Assembly: GCF_019669905.1 (NCBI RefSeq)
Contig: NZ_AP019777.1
Span: 1,984,001 to 2,048,000 of the forward strand
Source of the DNA: Methylomonas koyamae
Lineage (GTDB): Bacteria > Pseudomonadota > Gammaproteobacteria > Methylococcales > Methylomonadaceae
DNA length: 64,000 nt
Reading direction: 5' to 3'
Of this stretch, positions 18,822 to 27,525 are shown one piece after another; within the stretch, counting starts at the first letter, position 1; each line of letters begins with the position of its first letter. The position numbers and the translations under genes are program-made. The notes beneath the pieces are model-generated. The model saw only the letters and a program-made list of their open reading frames with translations. It had not been told where the DNA came from and made no database searches.

Positions 18822-19640
18822 ATGAATTCGAAACTGGTACTTGGAGCTTCGCTGGCGGCATTGCTAAATGCCGGCATCGTATCGGCCGATTGGGATTTTG
18901 CAGGCGGTAAAGGGATAGGCTCAGCCTGTAAGGGGCTGCCTAGCCACGCTGCGTTGAAAACTGCGTTGGATCAGGCGGTCAGCGCCGAAACCAGCGGTTT
19001 GAATCTGCATATGTGGGCGACTATCGTCAACCGCGACGGCGTGGTTTGTGCCGTGGCATATTCCGGTATCAACCGTGCGGCGCAGTGGCCGGCCAGCCGG
19101 GTGATTTCCGCACAGAAAGCCAATACCGCCAATTCCTTGAGCCTGGATTCGTCATCGGCTTCGGCCGGTTCCGGCATGAATAAAGGTTTGGCTTTGTCGA
19201 CCGCGAATTTATATTCGGCAGTCCAGCCGGGCGGCAGCTTATTCGGCCTGCAAGAGAGCAATCCGGTCAATACCGAAGCGGCTTATGGCGGTAACCAGGG
19301 CCTGTACGGTACGCCGGTCGATCCGTTGGTCGGTAAAAAAATCGGCGGCGTCAACGTGTTCGGCGGCGGCCTTGGTTTGTATGCTGCAGGGCAAACCCTG
19401 GTCGGCGGCGTCGGTTTGAGCGGCGATACTTCGTGTGCGGACCACAATATCGCCTGGCGGGTCAGAAACAATTTGGGTCTGGATCATATCCACGGTGTAG
19501 GTGGCGTCAGCGGCGATGCGCTACGCCCGGATAACATCGTTTACGATATCGGTGCCGATGGCAAAAGTGCCGGCGGCTTCGGTCATCCGACTTGCCTGAA
19601 CAGCACCAGCGCCGCAGAATTGCCGGCCGGCATTCCTTAA
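18822..19640 (+). CDS. Secreted GlcG/HbpS-like heme-binding family protein
   Basis: The ATG at 18822 follows an AGGTAAAAG ribosome site and gives 272 residues with a signal peptide (about 1-22, ending VSADW). The body resembles the GlcG/HbpS (DUF336) fold: ALKTALDQAVSAETSGLNLHMWATIVNRDGVVCAVAYSG, then a Lys-rich SAQKANTANSLS helix and LSTANLYSAVQPGGSLFGL. The family is usually about 130-180 residues. This one has a longer Gly-rich C-terminal part with GVNVFGGGLGLY and a Cys-His-rich DTSCADHNIAW. Relatives bind heme or cobalamin or have unknown roles. It stands alone between a putative terminator region and a convergent hydrolase gene. Confidence 0.75.
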   Translation: MNSKLVLGASLAALLNAGIVSADWDFAGGKGIGSACKGLPSHAALKTALDQAVSAETSGLNLHMWATIVNRDGVVCAVAYSGINRAAQWPASRVISAQKANTANSLSLDSSSASAGSGMNKGLALSTANLYSAVQPGGSLFGLQESNPVNTEAAYGGNQGLYGTPVDPLVGKKIGGVNVFGGGLGLYAAGQTLVGGVGLSGDTSCADHNIAWRVRNNLGLDHIHGVGGVSGDALRPDNIVYDIGADGKSAGGFGHPTCLNSTSAAELPAGIP

Positions 19641-19654
19641 CGCTGCAGAGGGAG

Positions 19655-19676
19655 TGCCCGCAGGTTTTCGCGGGCA
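19655..19676. terminator. Hairpin after the GlcG-like gene
   Basis: TGCCCGC (19655-19661) pairs with GCGGGCA (19670-19676) around an eight-base loop, 14 bases past the stop. No T-run follows, so it may assist rather than complete termination. Confidence 0.45.
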
Positions 19677-19709
19677 TGGCGGTGTAGCCTAAACCGCCTT
19701 CGCTTCGCC

Positions 19710-19732
19710 AGGTGCCGTCGAAAACGGCACCT
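19710..19732. terminator. Perfect 9-bp hairpin between convergent genes
   Basis: AGGTGCCGT (19710-19718) pairs exactly with ACGGCACCT (19724-19732) around a five-base loop. It is followed by TTCTCG and lies between two convergent genes. A further short stem (CCCGGA 19742-19747 with TCCGGG 19758-19763) lies next to it. Together they look like a bidirectional terminator block. Confidence 0.55.
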
Positions 19733-19776
19733 TTCTCGATACCCGGAGCGGATTCGTTCCGGGCCATGTTTCGGAG

Positions 19777-20424
19777 TTACGATGAAACGGCGTAACGTCC
19801 GACATAAGGGTTGCTGCGCATCTCGGCAGCGAAGGTCGACATCGGACCGTGGCCGGGGATGAATTTGATGTCTTCTCCCAGCGGCCAGAGCTTGTTGACG
19901 ATCGAATCGATCAGGGTTTGGTAATCGCCTTTCGGGAAATCGGTGCGGCCGATCGAACCTTTGAACAAGACGTCGCCGACCAGCGCCAGCCGTTCAGTTT
20001 CGCTGAAAAACACCACATGGCCGGGGGTATGGCCCGGGCAGTGGATGACCTGTAACACTTCGTCGCCGACCTTAACCGTATCGCCGTCGTTCAACCAGCG
20101 TTGCGGCGTGAAGCCGGCCGATTCCGGGAAACCGAACATCCGGCATTGCTCGGGCAATAATTTGATCCAGAAATCGTCTTCCAACTGCGGGCCGATGATA
20201 GGCAGCGACAGCTTGGCGGCCAATTCGGCAGTGCCGCCGACATGGTCCAAATGGCCGTGGGTCAACAGCAGCGACTCCAGTTCCACGCCTTGGTTTTGCA
20301 CTTCCTCCAGCAATAAATTGATGTCGCCTCCGGGATCCACCAAGGCGGCTTTATTGCTGTGTTCGCAGATAAGCAGGGTGCAGTTTTGTTGGTAGGGCGT
20401 AACCGGGATGATGGTGTAGCGCAT
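19777..20424 (-). CDS. MBL-fold metallohydrolase, YcbL-type (glyoxalase II-like)
   Basis: This 215-residue metallo-beta-lactamase-fold protein has the metal motif THGHLDH at residues 55-61 and later His and Asp ligands in CPGHTPGHVVFF and GDVLFKGSIGRTDFPKG. Its length equals that of E. coli YcbL, a type of glyoxalase II that hydrolyses S-lactoylglutathione-like thioesters. Substrate is inferred from family only. It lies downstream of sucB on the same strand with 52 bases between, so it could be read from the sucAB transcript. Confidence 0.85.
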   Translation of the reverse strand: MRYTIIPVTPYQQNCTLLICEHSNKAALVDPGGDINLLLEEVQNQGVELESLLLTHGHLDHVGGTAELAAKLSLPIIGPQLEDDFWIKLLPEQCRMFGFPESAGFTPQRWLNDGDTVKVGDEVLQVIHCPGHTPGHVVFFSETERLALVGDVLFKGSIGRTDFPKGDYQTLIDSIVNKLWPLGEDIKFIPGHGPMSTFAAEMRSNPYVGRYAVSS

Positions 20425-20476
20425 GTCTGTGCGGTCCGAGAAAGGCGCCGACGTATAACTTGCCGGCGCCGAAAGG

Positions 20477-21667
20477 CTAGATGTTAAGCAATAGATGCGC
20501 CGGGGCTTCCAGGCATTCCTTGATTATACCGAGGAATTGTACCGCTTCCTTGCCGTCTACCAGGCGGTGGTCGTAAGACAAAGCCAGGTACATGATCGGG
20601 CGGATCACGATTTCGCCGTTCTCGACCACCGGCCGGTCCTTGATCGCGTGCATGCCCAAAATGGCGCATTGTGGCGGATTCAAAATCGGCGTGGACAACA
20701 TCGAACCGAAGATGCCACCGTTGGTGATGGTAAAGGTGCCGCCGCTGAGGTCCTCGACGCTGATCGAGCCGTTGCGGGCCTTGTTGCTGAAATCGTGGAT
20801 GCCTTTTTCGATGCCGGCGAAATCCAGTTGGTCGGCGTCGCGCAAAATCGGCACGATTAGGCCGCGTTGGGTCGTCACGGCGATGCCGATGTCATAGTAG
20901 CCGTGGTAGATGATGTCGTTGCCGTCGATCGAGGCGTTGATGGCCGGGAAGCGCTTTAAAGCTTCGATCGAAGCCTTGACGAAAAACGACATGAAGCCGA
21001 GTTTGATGTTGTGTTTGGCTTCGAAACGGTCTTTATATTGGTTGCGCAGCTCGATCACTGCTTTCAGATTGACCTCGTTGAACGTGGTCAACATCGCGGC
21101 GTTTTGTTGGGCCTGCAACAGGCGTTCGGCAACCTTGGCCCGCAGCCGGGTCATCGGTACCCGTTGTTCCGGCCGCAATGCGGCGATGGCCGTCGCCGAA
21201 AGCGGCGAATGGCTGGTGTCGGCCGCCGGTGCGGCAGCGGCCGGCGCCGGTTCCGGCTGCGCTTGTTGGTCGTGCATAAAGTCCAGCACATCGCTCTTCA
21301 GAATCCGGCCGTGTTTGCCGGAGCCCTGGATCGAGTTGGGGTCCAGCTCGTTTTCGGCTACCAGTTTGCGTACCGACGGGCTGAGCGGGGCATCTTCCTG
21401 CTTCGCCGCAGCCGGGGCCGCCTTGGCGCTTTGCGCGTCCAGTTTGGCCAGCAATTGGCCGCCGACCACGGTTTCGCCGTCTTGAACGACGATGGCTTCC
21501 AGCGTGCCGGACTTGGGGGCCGGTACTTCCAGAATCACCTTGTCGGTTTCCAGATCGGCCAGATTTTCGCCTTCGTTGACCCATTCCCCGGTCTGTTTGT
21601 GCCATGCGACCAGTGTGGCGTCGGACACCGATTCGGGGAGGCTGGGTACCAAAATATCAAAGCTCAT
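20477..21667 (-). CDS. sucB: Dihydrolipoyl succinyltransferase (2-oxoglutarate dehydrogenase E2)
   Basis: The ATG at 21667 is preceded by GAAGGAAAC and gives 396 residues starting [13 protein letters not shown]. The lipoyl domain carries the target Lys in ETDKVILEV (about residue 43). The E3/E1-binding domain is near 105-140 ([11 protein letters not shown]). The catalytic domain ends with the [11 protein letters not shown] active-site motif. It forms the cubic core of the 2-oxoglutarate dehydrogenase complex. It overlaps the sucA 3' end by 11 bases. No lpd (E3) follows, so E3 must come from another locus. Confidence 0.95.
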   Translation of the reverse strand: MSFDILVPSLPESVSDATLVAWHKQTGEWVNEGENLADLETDKVILEVPAPKSGTLEAIVVQDGETVVGGQLLAKLDAQSAKAAPAAAKQEDAPLSPSVRKLVAENELDPNSIQGSGKHGRILKSDVLDFMHDQQAQPEPAPAAAAPAADTSHSPLSATAIAALRPEQRVPMTRLRAKVAERLLQAQQNAAMLTTFNEVNLKAVIELRNQYKDRFEAKHNIKLGFMSFFVKASIEALKRFPAINASIDGNDIIYHGYYDIGIAVTTQRGLIVPILRDADQLDFAGIEKGIHDFSNKARNGSISVEDLSGGTFTITNGGIFGSMLSTPILNPPQCAILGMHAIKDRPVVENGEIVIRPIMYLALSYDHRLVDGKEAVQFLGIIKECLEAPAHLLLNI

Positions 21668-24494
21668 GTTTGTTTCCTTCGTTGTTTCCATAGAGAGCGG
21701 CATGAACTACCGCACGTTGTTCTTGTAAGTGGGTTTTGTAGTTGCCCACCGCCGGCGCCGCGCAAGGCGGGCGGCCGGCATAATGAATCGGAATGTTGTT
21801 ATCCACCAAGTCGAAGAAATGGTGTTTGCTTTGGTACCAGGCGCCCTGGTTTTTCGGTTCCTCCTGGCACCAGTAGATTTGTTCCAGATTAGGGAATTTG
21901 TCAATCTCCTGTTTGAATCGGTCGTTTGGAAACGGGTACAGTTGTTCGATACGGACGATGGCAACGTGTTGCAATCCGTCTGCGCGCCGGGTCTCCAACA
22001 GATCGTAGTAAACCTTGCCGGCGCACAGAATCAAGCGGGTGACGTGAAACGGATCGATATCGTCCTGTTCGCCGATCACGGTCTGAAATTCGCCGTTGAC
22101 CAGTTCGTCCAGCTCCGACACCGCCAGTTTATGGCGCAGCAGGCTTTTCGGGCTCATCACGATCAGCGGCTTGCGGTATTCGCGCACCACTTGCCGGCGC
22201 AGCAAATGGAAAATTTGCGCCGGGGTGGTCGGTACGCAAACCTGGATATTCTGGTCCGCGCACAATTGCAGATAACGCTCCAGCCGGGCCGAGGAATGCT
22301 CCGGGCCTTGGCCTTCGAAACCGTGCGGTAACAGCATCACCAAGCCGCTGAGTTTGCCCCATTTGGTTTCGCCGGAGCTGATGAATTGGTCGATCACGAC
22401 TTGGGCGCCGTTGGCGAAGTCGCCGAATTGGGCTTCCCAGATGACCAGCTTGTTCGGCTCGGTCGAGCTATAGCCGTATTCGAAACCGAGCACGCCGGCT
22501 TCCGACAGCAGCGAGTTGAAGATCTGCGCCCGGCCTTGGTTTTCGGCCAGATGTTTCAGCGGAATATAGTTTTCGCCGTTGGCTTGGTTCAACAGAATGG
22601 CGTGGCGGTGAGAAAAGGTGCCGCGGCCGATGTCCTGACCGGTCAGGCGCAAGTCGTAGCCGTCCATCAACACCGTGGCGTAAGCCATGTTTTCGGCAAA
22701 GCCCCAATCCATCGGCATTTCCCCGGCCGCCATCTTGTTGCGGTCTTCCATCACCTTGGCGACGCGCGGGTGCAATTCGAAACCCTCGGGAAACGATTGC
22801 AGGCGCTGGTTGCAGAACCGAATGCGTTCCAGCGTCACCGCGGTCTCGGACGGCATGTCCCAATGTTTGTTCAAAAACCGTTCCCAGCGTGCCGAGTAAG
22901 AATAAGCCTTGTTTTCGATGATGGGCCGCGAGACCGGCAGGCCCTCGTTCAACTGTTGCAGATAATGTTGTTCCAGTTGGTGTACGCCGGCCTGGTCGAT
23001 GACGCCGTCGGCGATCAGTTGTTGCGCATAGATTTGCGGCGGCGTCAGATGGTCGCGGATGGCTTTGTACATCATGGGCTGGGTCGCGGCCGGCTCGTCG
23101 GCCTCGTTATGGCCGTGGCGGCGGTAGCAAATCAAATCGATCACCACGTCTTTATGAAACGTGTTGCGGTAATCCAGCGCCAACTGGGTGATAAAAATTA
23201 CGGCTTCGGGATCGTCGCCGTTGACGTGGAACACCGGCGCCTGAATCATGTTGGCCACATCGGTGCAGTACAAGGTCGAGCGGGCGTCGAACGGATTGCT
23301 GGTGGTAAAGCCGATTTGGTTGTTGATGACGATATGCACGGTACCGCCGGTCGAAAACGCCCGGGTCTCCGACATGTTCAGCGTTTCCATGACAATGCCT
23401 TGGCCGGCGAACGCCGCGTCGCCGTGGATCAAGATCGGCACGATCGCATCGATGCCGCCGACGCCGTGCCTGTCTTGGCGGGCTTTGACCGAGCCTTCCA
23501 CGACCGGGTTGATGATCTCCAAATGCGACGGGTTGAACGCCAGCGTCAAATGGATCGGGCCGCCGGGCGTGGCGATATTCGACGAAAAGCCCTGGTGGTA
23601 TTTGACGTCGCCGGTCAGCACGCCCGGCGACGAGGTGTGGGTGCCCTCGAATTCGCCGAACAGCACGGCCGGGCTTTTACCGAGAATATTGATCAATACG
23701 TTGAGCCGGCCGCGGTGGGCCATGCCGATTACGATTTCCTTGATCTTGTGTTCGCCGGCGCGCTGAATCAATTCGTCGAGAATCGGGATCAGCGATTCGC
23801 CGCCTTCCAGCGAAAAGCGCTTTTGGCCGACGTATTTGCGGTGCAGGAATTTTTCCAGGCCTTCGGCGGCGATCAAAAGCTTCAACAACCAGATGCGTTT
23901 TTCCGGATGGCTGGAGAAATCGGGTTTGGCACCTTCCAGCTTGTCCTTGATCCATCGCTTGGACTCGTCGTCAACGATGTGCATATACTCGCTGCCGATG
24001 CTGCCGCAGTAGATTTCCTTCAAGGTTTGCAGGATGGCCTTCAGCGGCAGGCGGTCGATGCCGCACAAACCGCCGGTATCGAATAGCGTGCTCATATCGG
24101 CTTCGGTCAAGCCGTAATACAGCGGATCCAGATCGGCCGGGACGGTCTTCGATTCGCGCAACGGATTGTTGGCGGCGATTTGGTGGCCCTTGACCCGGTA
24201 ATGGTTGATCAAACGGGCCACCGCGGATTGCTTCTTCACGCTTTGTTCGGTGAAACCTTGCATCCGGGCCAGTTTGCCGGGTTCGGCGATAGCCAGCCTT
24301 TCGAAGCGGTCGATGATGGTACTGTGCGGAGTGTCTTCGGTCGAGCCGCTACGGATTGCGTCGAAGCGGGCACGCCAACTGGGGTTTATCGTCTCCGGCG
24401 CGTTCAGGTATTGTTCGTACAAGTACTCGACGTAGTGGGCGTTGCCGCCGTACAGCGATGAAGACTCTTCGAATTCTTTAAGCAGGCTACTCAT
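21657..24494 (-). CDS. sucA: 2-oxoglutarate dehydrogenase E1 component
   Basis: The start at 24494 is preceded by an AGGACG site. The 945-residue product begins [18 protein letters not shown], the normal N-terminus of the family. It is the thiamine diphosphate enzyme that decarboxylates 2-oxoglutarate. Motifs include [11 protein letters not shown], the GDAAFAGQG and [11 protein letters not shown]hDP/metal region, [11 protein letters not shown] and [11 protein letters not shown] near the end. The length fits. It is followed by sucB in an overlapping arrangement. Type I methanotrophs were long described as lacking this activity, so an intact pair is of interest. Confidence 0.96.
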   Translation of the reverse strand: MSSLLKEFEESSSLYGGNAHYVEYLYEQYLNAPETINPSWRARFDAIRSGSTEDTPHSTIIDRFERLAIAEPGKLARMQGFTEQSVKKQSAVARLINHYRVKGHQIAANNPLRESKTVPADLDPLYYGLTEADMSTLFDTGGLCGIDRLPLKAILQTLKEIYCGSIGSEYMHIVDDESKRWIKDKLEGAKPDFSSHPEKRIWLLKLLIAAEGLEKFLHRKYVGQKRFSLEGGESLIPILDELIQRAGEHKIKEIVIGMAHRGRLNVLINILGKSPAVLFGEFEGTHTSSPGVLTGDVKYHQGFSSNIATPGGPIHLTLAFNPSHLEIINPVVEGSVKARQDRHGVGGIDAIVPILIHGDAAFAGQGIVMETLNMSETRAFSTGGTVHIVINNQIGFTTSNPFDARSTLYCTDVANMIQAPVFHVNGDDPEAVIFITQLALDYRNTFHKDVVIDLICYRRHGHNEADEPAATQPMMYKAIRDHLTPPQIYAQQLIADGVIDQAGVHQLEQHYLQQLNEGLPVSRPIIENKAYSYSARWERFLNKHWDMPSETAVTLERIRFCNQRLQSFPEGFELHPRVAKVMEDRNKMAAGEMPMDWGFAENMAYATVLMDGYDLRLTGQDIGRGTFSHRHAILLNQANGENYIPLKHLAENQGRAQIFNSLLSEAGVLGFEYGYSSTEPNKLVIWEAQFGDFANGAQVVIDQFISSGETKWGKLSGLVMLLPHGFEGQGPEHSSARLERYLQLCADQNIQVCVPTTPAQIFHLLRRQVVREYRKPLIVMSPKSLLRHKLAVSELDELVNGEFQTVIGEQDDIDPFHVTRLILCAGKVYYDLLETRRADGLQHVAIVRIEQLYPFPNDRFKQEIDKFPNLEQIYWCQEEPKNQGAWYQSKHHFFDLVDNNIPIHYAGRPPCAAPAVGNYKTHLQEQRAVVHAALYGNNEGNKHEL

Positions 24495-24531
24495 TGCAAA
24501 CGTCCTGGTTATCGGCAAGTGGGGGTTAATT

Positions 24532-24560
24532 ATGTTAGAGCTAAAATGCTATATTACCAA
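24532..24560 (-). promoter_or_regulatory. Candidate sigma70 promoter for sucAB
   Basis: On the minus strand TTGGTA (24555-24560) and TAACAT (24532-24537) are separated by 17 bases, ending about 38 bases before the sucA start. The match to consensus is moderate. A plus-strand TATATT lies at 24550-24555 and could serve the divergent DUF2914 gene, so the two promoters may overlap. Confidence 0.4.
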
Positions 24561-24624
24561 GCACCGGTTGTAGTTCCGGTTCTCGGTTTTGGCGCAGGTT
24601 CGGTTTTTATTAATAGGAAAAGGC

Positions 24625-25338
24625 ATGGCGGATAATAGAGTCGTTATCAAAATAAATTACGATAAATCTAAAACGGCAACGCCGGCAACCGAGCCGCAGA
24701 CTATTACTGTTTGGCATACGGGTAGAATTGTTATTGCCTTGGTTTTGTTGGTGTTATTTTCGCTGTTTTTGTACTTTGCGTTCAGCGGCGGCGACCGCGC
24801 CGGCAATACTCAGACTGAAATGGTTGAGAAAGTTCAAGAGCCGCAATCGAATCCAATGTCCGCAGCCAGCAACCCGCAGCAGGTGGTCGCCGAGGGCAAG
24901 GACAACAATATAAAGGTAGAATCCGCGGCCGTTTCGCCGACGCCCACGCTCGATAACGCTAAGGCTGGGCTGCAAGCCAGCAGTCCGGTCGGTATTATTT
25001 TCGATCGCCGGGTGATTCGAGCATCCTTGAATACCCGATTAAAGGACAACGAACCGGACCAGCCGGTCCAAGGTGCGTTCGCCGTAGTGAAAGGAAAACC
25101 TTTGGAATTGTTTTATTTTACCGAGATTCGAAATCCCGGAGGGCTGGGGTTATTCCACGAATGGTTGCGAAACAAACAGGTGGTTCAGCACAAGCAATTG
25201 GATTTAAAAGATATCCGTTCCAAGGTTTGGTCCAGTCGAGTTTTATCGTATAAGGACGTCGGAGACTGGCAAGTAAGGTTGTCGGATAAGAAAGGTAAGG
25301 TATACTCTGAAGTGAAATTTTCATTATCCGCGGAATAA
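24625..25338 (+). CDS. DUF2914 domain membrane protein
   Basis: The ATG at 24625 follows AGGAAAAGG and gives 237 residues. A short Lys-rich cytoplasmic head is followed by one membrane helix (about residues 36-57, IVIALVLLVLFSLFLYFAF). Then comes a flexible linker and a C-terminal DUF2914 domain (about 140-237). This has FYFTEIRNPGGLGLFHEWLRN, IRSKVWSSRVL and GDWQVRLSDKKGKVYSEVKF. The domain is thought to lie outside the inner membrane; no biochemical function is known to me. It is divergent from sucA and 62 bases before an hns gene, so the two may share a transcript. Base composition is lower in GC than its neighbours. Confidence 0.75.
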   Translation: MADNRVVIKINYDKSKTATPATEPQTITVWHTGRIVIALVLLVLFSLFLYFAFSGGDRAGNTQTEMVEKVQEPQSNPMSAASNPQQVVAEGKDNNIKVESAAVSPTPTLDNAKAGLQASSPVGIIFDRRVIRASLNTRLKDNEPDQPVQGAFAVVKGKPLELFYFTEIRNPGGLGLFHEWLRNKQVVQHKQLDLKDIRSKVWSSRVLSYKDVGDWQVRLSDKKGKVYSEVKFSLSAE

Positions 25339-25400
25339 TAGTTTTTTTCGCTAAAAGTTAGTGATAGAATTTATTCCGTCTTTTCATTAAAGAGGAAAAT

Positions 25401-25718
25401 ATGACTGATTTTAATAAACTATCCGAAGCCGAGTTACAAGCCGTTATCGATAATGCCGAAAAAGCTTTAAAAGAAAGGCAGTCCAGCAAGCGTAAAGAAG
25501 TTATCGCTCAGATTAAGGAATTGGCCGCGTCTATCGGCGTAGTAGTCGATATCCACGATGGCGATAAAAAATCCGAGCGAAAAGTATCCAAAGTCGCGGC
25601 TCGATACCGCAACCCGAATAATGCGGCGTTGACATGGTCAGGCAGAGGACTGGCGCCGAAATGGATGCAGGAATTGCTGGCGGCCGGCCACGATAAGTCG
25701 GAATTCGAAATCAAGTAA
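25401..25718 (+). CDS. H-NS family nucleoid protein
   Basis: This 105-residue protein has an N-terminal helical dimerisation region (about 1-45), a basic linker (DKKSERKVSKVAARYRNP) and the C-terminal DNA-binding motif TWSGRGLAPKWMQEL. This ending is the hallmark of the H-NS/StpA/MvaT-like AT-hook-type loop in proteobacterial short H-NS proteins. It binds AT-rich DNA and silences foreign genes. A good AGAGGAAA site precedes the ATG. The 3' end overlaps the convergent hydrolase gene by eight bases. A weak TAGAAT -10 element lies about 25 bases upstream. Confidence 0.9.
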   Translation: MTDFNKLSEAELQAVIDNAEKALKERQSSKRKEVIAQIKELAASIGVVVDIHDGDKKSERKVSKVAARYRNPNNAALTWSGRGLAPKWMQELLAAGHDKSEFEIK

Positions 25719-26490
25719 TTTCGGATAGCTGTTGCGTCCAATCCTGCAGGCATTTAGCCACCCAAATTCCGTCATCCAGTATCAGGTCGTGACCGGCCCA
25801 AGGGTGGCTGACTAAAGGGATACTCCACCGGCTATGGATGGCCTTCGAACATTCCTGGGCGACGATTCTGTCGCCTTTTCCGTTTAGCAACAATACCGGT
25901 GTTTGCTGCCTGTAAGGGGCCGGGCGATAGCGCGACGCGGCGCATAGCTGGCGTAGCGCATTGCTGATGGTGACCGGCCGTTGTTGTTGAATATTGGCCC
26001 AGATTGCAGCCAATTCGTGATCGGATTCGCGCCGGTTACTGGTCAGGCGGATTATTGCCAACTCTCTCCGGTAAACATCTTTTTCCAGCAGAATTTGCAG
26101 AAACCGCCGATAACTCTGCCAGCGCAGCCGGTGGAAAAACGGGCTGAGCCCGGCGAAGCTGGTATTCAATAGCGCAAGGCCGGCGATATCGTCCGGATAG
26201 CGTTGCAACCATTCCCAAGCTACCATGCCGCCTAACGACATTGCCAGAATCGTCGCAGGCCGCTCCAACAAGCCGTTTGCCGCCGCCCGTTGCCGCACCG
26301 ATTCGGTTATCAGTTCTATCCGTTTCGGGCTGGCTTCGTCGTGGAACGTGCCGGCCCCCGGCAAATCGAGACAACGGACGCGCGCACCCGGAAATGCCGA
26401 TTGCAGCAGGCTGGGAAAATCGCCCCAATGGCCGCTTTCCCGGCACAGGCCGCGCAACAGCAACCAATCCTGGCCGACGCCGCTAGCCAT
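25711..26490 (-). CDS. Alpha/beta hydrolase (BioH-like outline)
   Basis: This 259-residue alpha/beta hydrolase has the nucleophile elbow AMSLGGM with Ser at residue 85. An acidic member lies in NGKGDRIV near 206 and a His in PWAGHDL near 230. The order Ser-Asp-His and the length resemble BioH and related carboxylesterases, but BioH identity is not proven and no other biotin gene is near. It overlaps the end of the upstream M14-type gene by eight bases, so the two are translated together. Its stop overlaps the convergent hns gene. Confidence 0.7.
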   Translation of the reverse strand: MASGVGQDWLLLRGLCRESGHWGDFPSLLQSAFPGARVRCLDLPGAGTFHDEASPKRIELITESVRQRAAANGLLERPATILAMSLGGMVAWEWLQRYPDDIAGLALLNTSFAGLSPFFHRLRWQSYRRFLQILLEKDVYRRELAIIRLTSNRRESDHELAAIWANIQQQRPVTISNALRQLCAASRYRPAPYRQQTPVLLLNGKGDRIVAQECSKAIHSRWSIPLVSHPWAGHDLILDDGIWVAKCLQDWTQQLSEIT

Positions 26491-27499
26491 ACCATAACTC
26501 CATAGCTTGGCGCTGGTTCTCTTCCGCTTGCGGCGTATCGAGTTTTGCCCATTGCCGCGGATACAGCAGACAACGAAACAGAAAGTCGAACAATGTCAAA
26601 TGCCGGCGCAATATCCGCTGTTGACGGTGCGGTAACAACGGATGGAATAAGCCGTGGCGTTGGAATAAATGGGTCGGGCTTTTCCGCAGCCACAGCCAGG
26701 ATCCCATCTCCAGCGTCAGCGGTAAAAACAGTTTGCGTTGCCGATAGCGGTCGGTGAAGTCGTCGTACAAGTAATCCCATAAATCGCCGCTGATTACGTA
26801 TTCCTGGCTCATCGGCTCGATTTTATAGAAATGGTGGGGGTAGCAACGGTCGAACAACTGCTTTAAGGCATAGGCGTCGGCCAGGTCGGGGAAGGGCGTT
26901 TGCCGAGATGCGTACGGAAACCAGAGTCGGTCGTGGATTCCGAAGCCGGAATGCAAGTCCACGGCAATGGCCAGCGGCGCGTCGAACAAATGGCGATGAA
27001 CCACCCGACATAGCGCCTGGGCTTCCTTTTCCATCTTGGAATCGTCGCCGCGGTACCAGGGCAGTTTCGGGCTGAAACGCTGGCCGCTGTACAAGCGGGT
27101 ATTGCCGTCGCTTTCGATCGGCGAATTGCGCATCAGGTCCACGCCGTGGCCGTTGCAGCGGGTGCCGCGAAACACGCCGACCGGATTGACCAGCGGCATG
27201 AACACCAAGCGCGATTTACTCAAGCGCCGGTTCAGTTCTTCGTCCCAGTCCAGCAATTCGCACAGCGTATGTAGATAGGCCAATATGACTTCGGACCCGA
27301 TTTTTTCCAAGCCATGTACGCCGCCGAAGTAGGCCAGGACCGGCACATTCGGTGCGCTGGAACCCAGCGTCAGGCAGTGGATCGGAAATCGGCGGCCGGC
27401 GTGTTCGACCGTTTCGACGATCTCGCAATGGGCACGATTGCCTAAGCGGGCGGCAATCGTTTCCAACTGCTCCAGTTCCGGGAATGCGCGTTGTTTCAT
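26483..27499 (-). CDS. M14-family zinc carboxypeptidase / DUF2817-type deacylase
   Basis: The 338-residue protein shows an M14 metallopeptidase frame: zinc ligands H62 and E65 in GGVHGLEKIGSEV and H183 in VDLHSGFG. An Arg-Asn pair lies in DLMRNSP (about 121-127), and a likely catalytic Glu is E264 in LTLEMGSW. Such proteins cleave peptides or amide side chains; some M14 relatives act on cell-wall peptides or N-acylated amino acids. Substrate is unknown. It is upstream of the alpha/beta hydrolase in the same operon and downstream of the acyltransferase gene (27526-29247), which ends 26 bases before it. Confidence 0.75.
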   Translation of the reverse strand: MKQRAFPELEQLETIAARLGNRAHCEIVETVEHAGRRFPIHCLTLGSSAPNVPVLAYFGGVHGLEKIGSEVILAYLHTLCELLDWDEELNRRLSKSRLVFMPLVNPVGVFRGTRCNGHGVDLMRNSPIESDGNTRLYSGQRFSPKLPWYRGDDSKMEKEAQALCRVVHRHLFDAPLAIAVDLHSGFGIHDRLWFPYASRQTPFPDLADAYALKQLFDRCYPHHFYKIEPMSQEYVISGDLWDYLYDDFTDRYRQRKLFLPLTLEMGSWLWLRKSPTHLFQRHGLFHPLLPHRQQRILRRHLTLFDFLFRCLLYPRQWAKLDTPQAEENQRQAMELWYG

Positions 27500-27525
27500 G
27501 AGTCGGGTTGCAGAGGAGGCGCGGC

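Noticed and set aside
22386..24086. A 566-codon plus-strand frame antisense to sucA
   Set aside because: It overlaps fully conserved sucA. Its composition is the antisense type and no start signal is seen.
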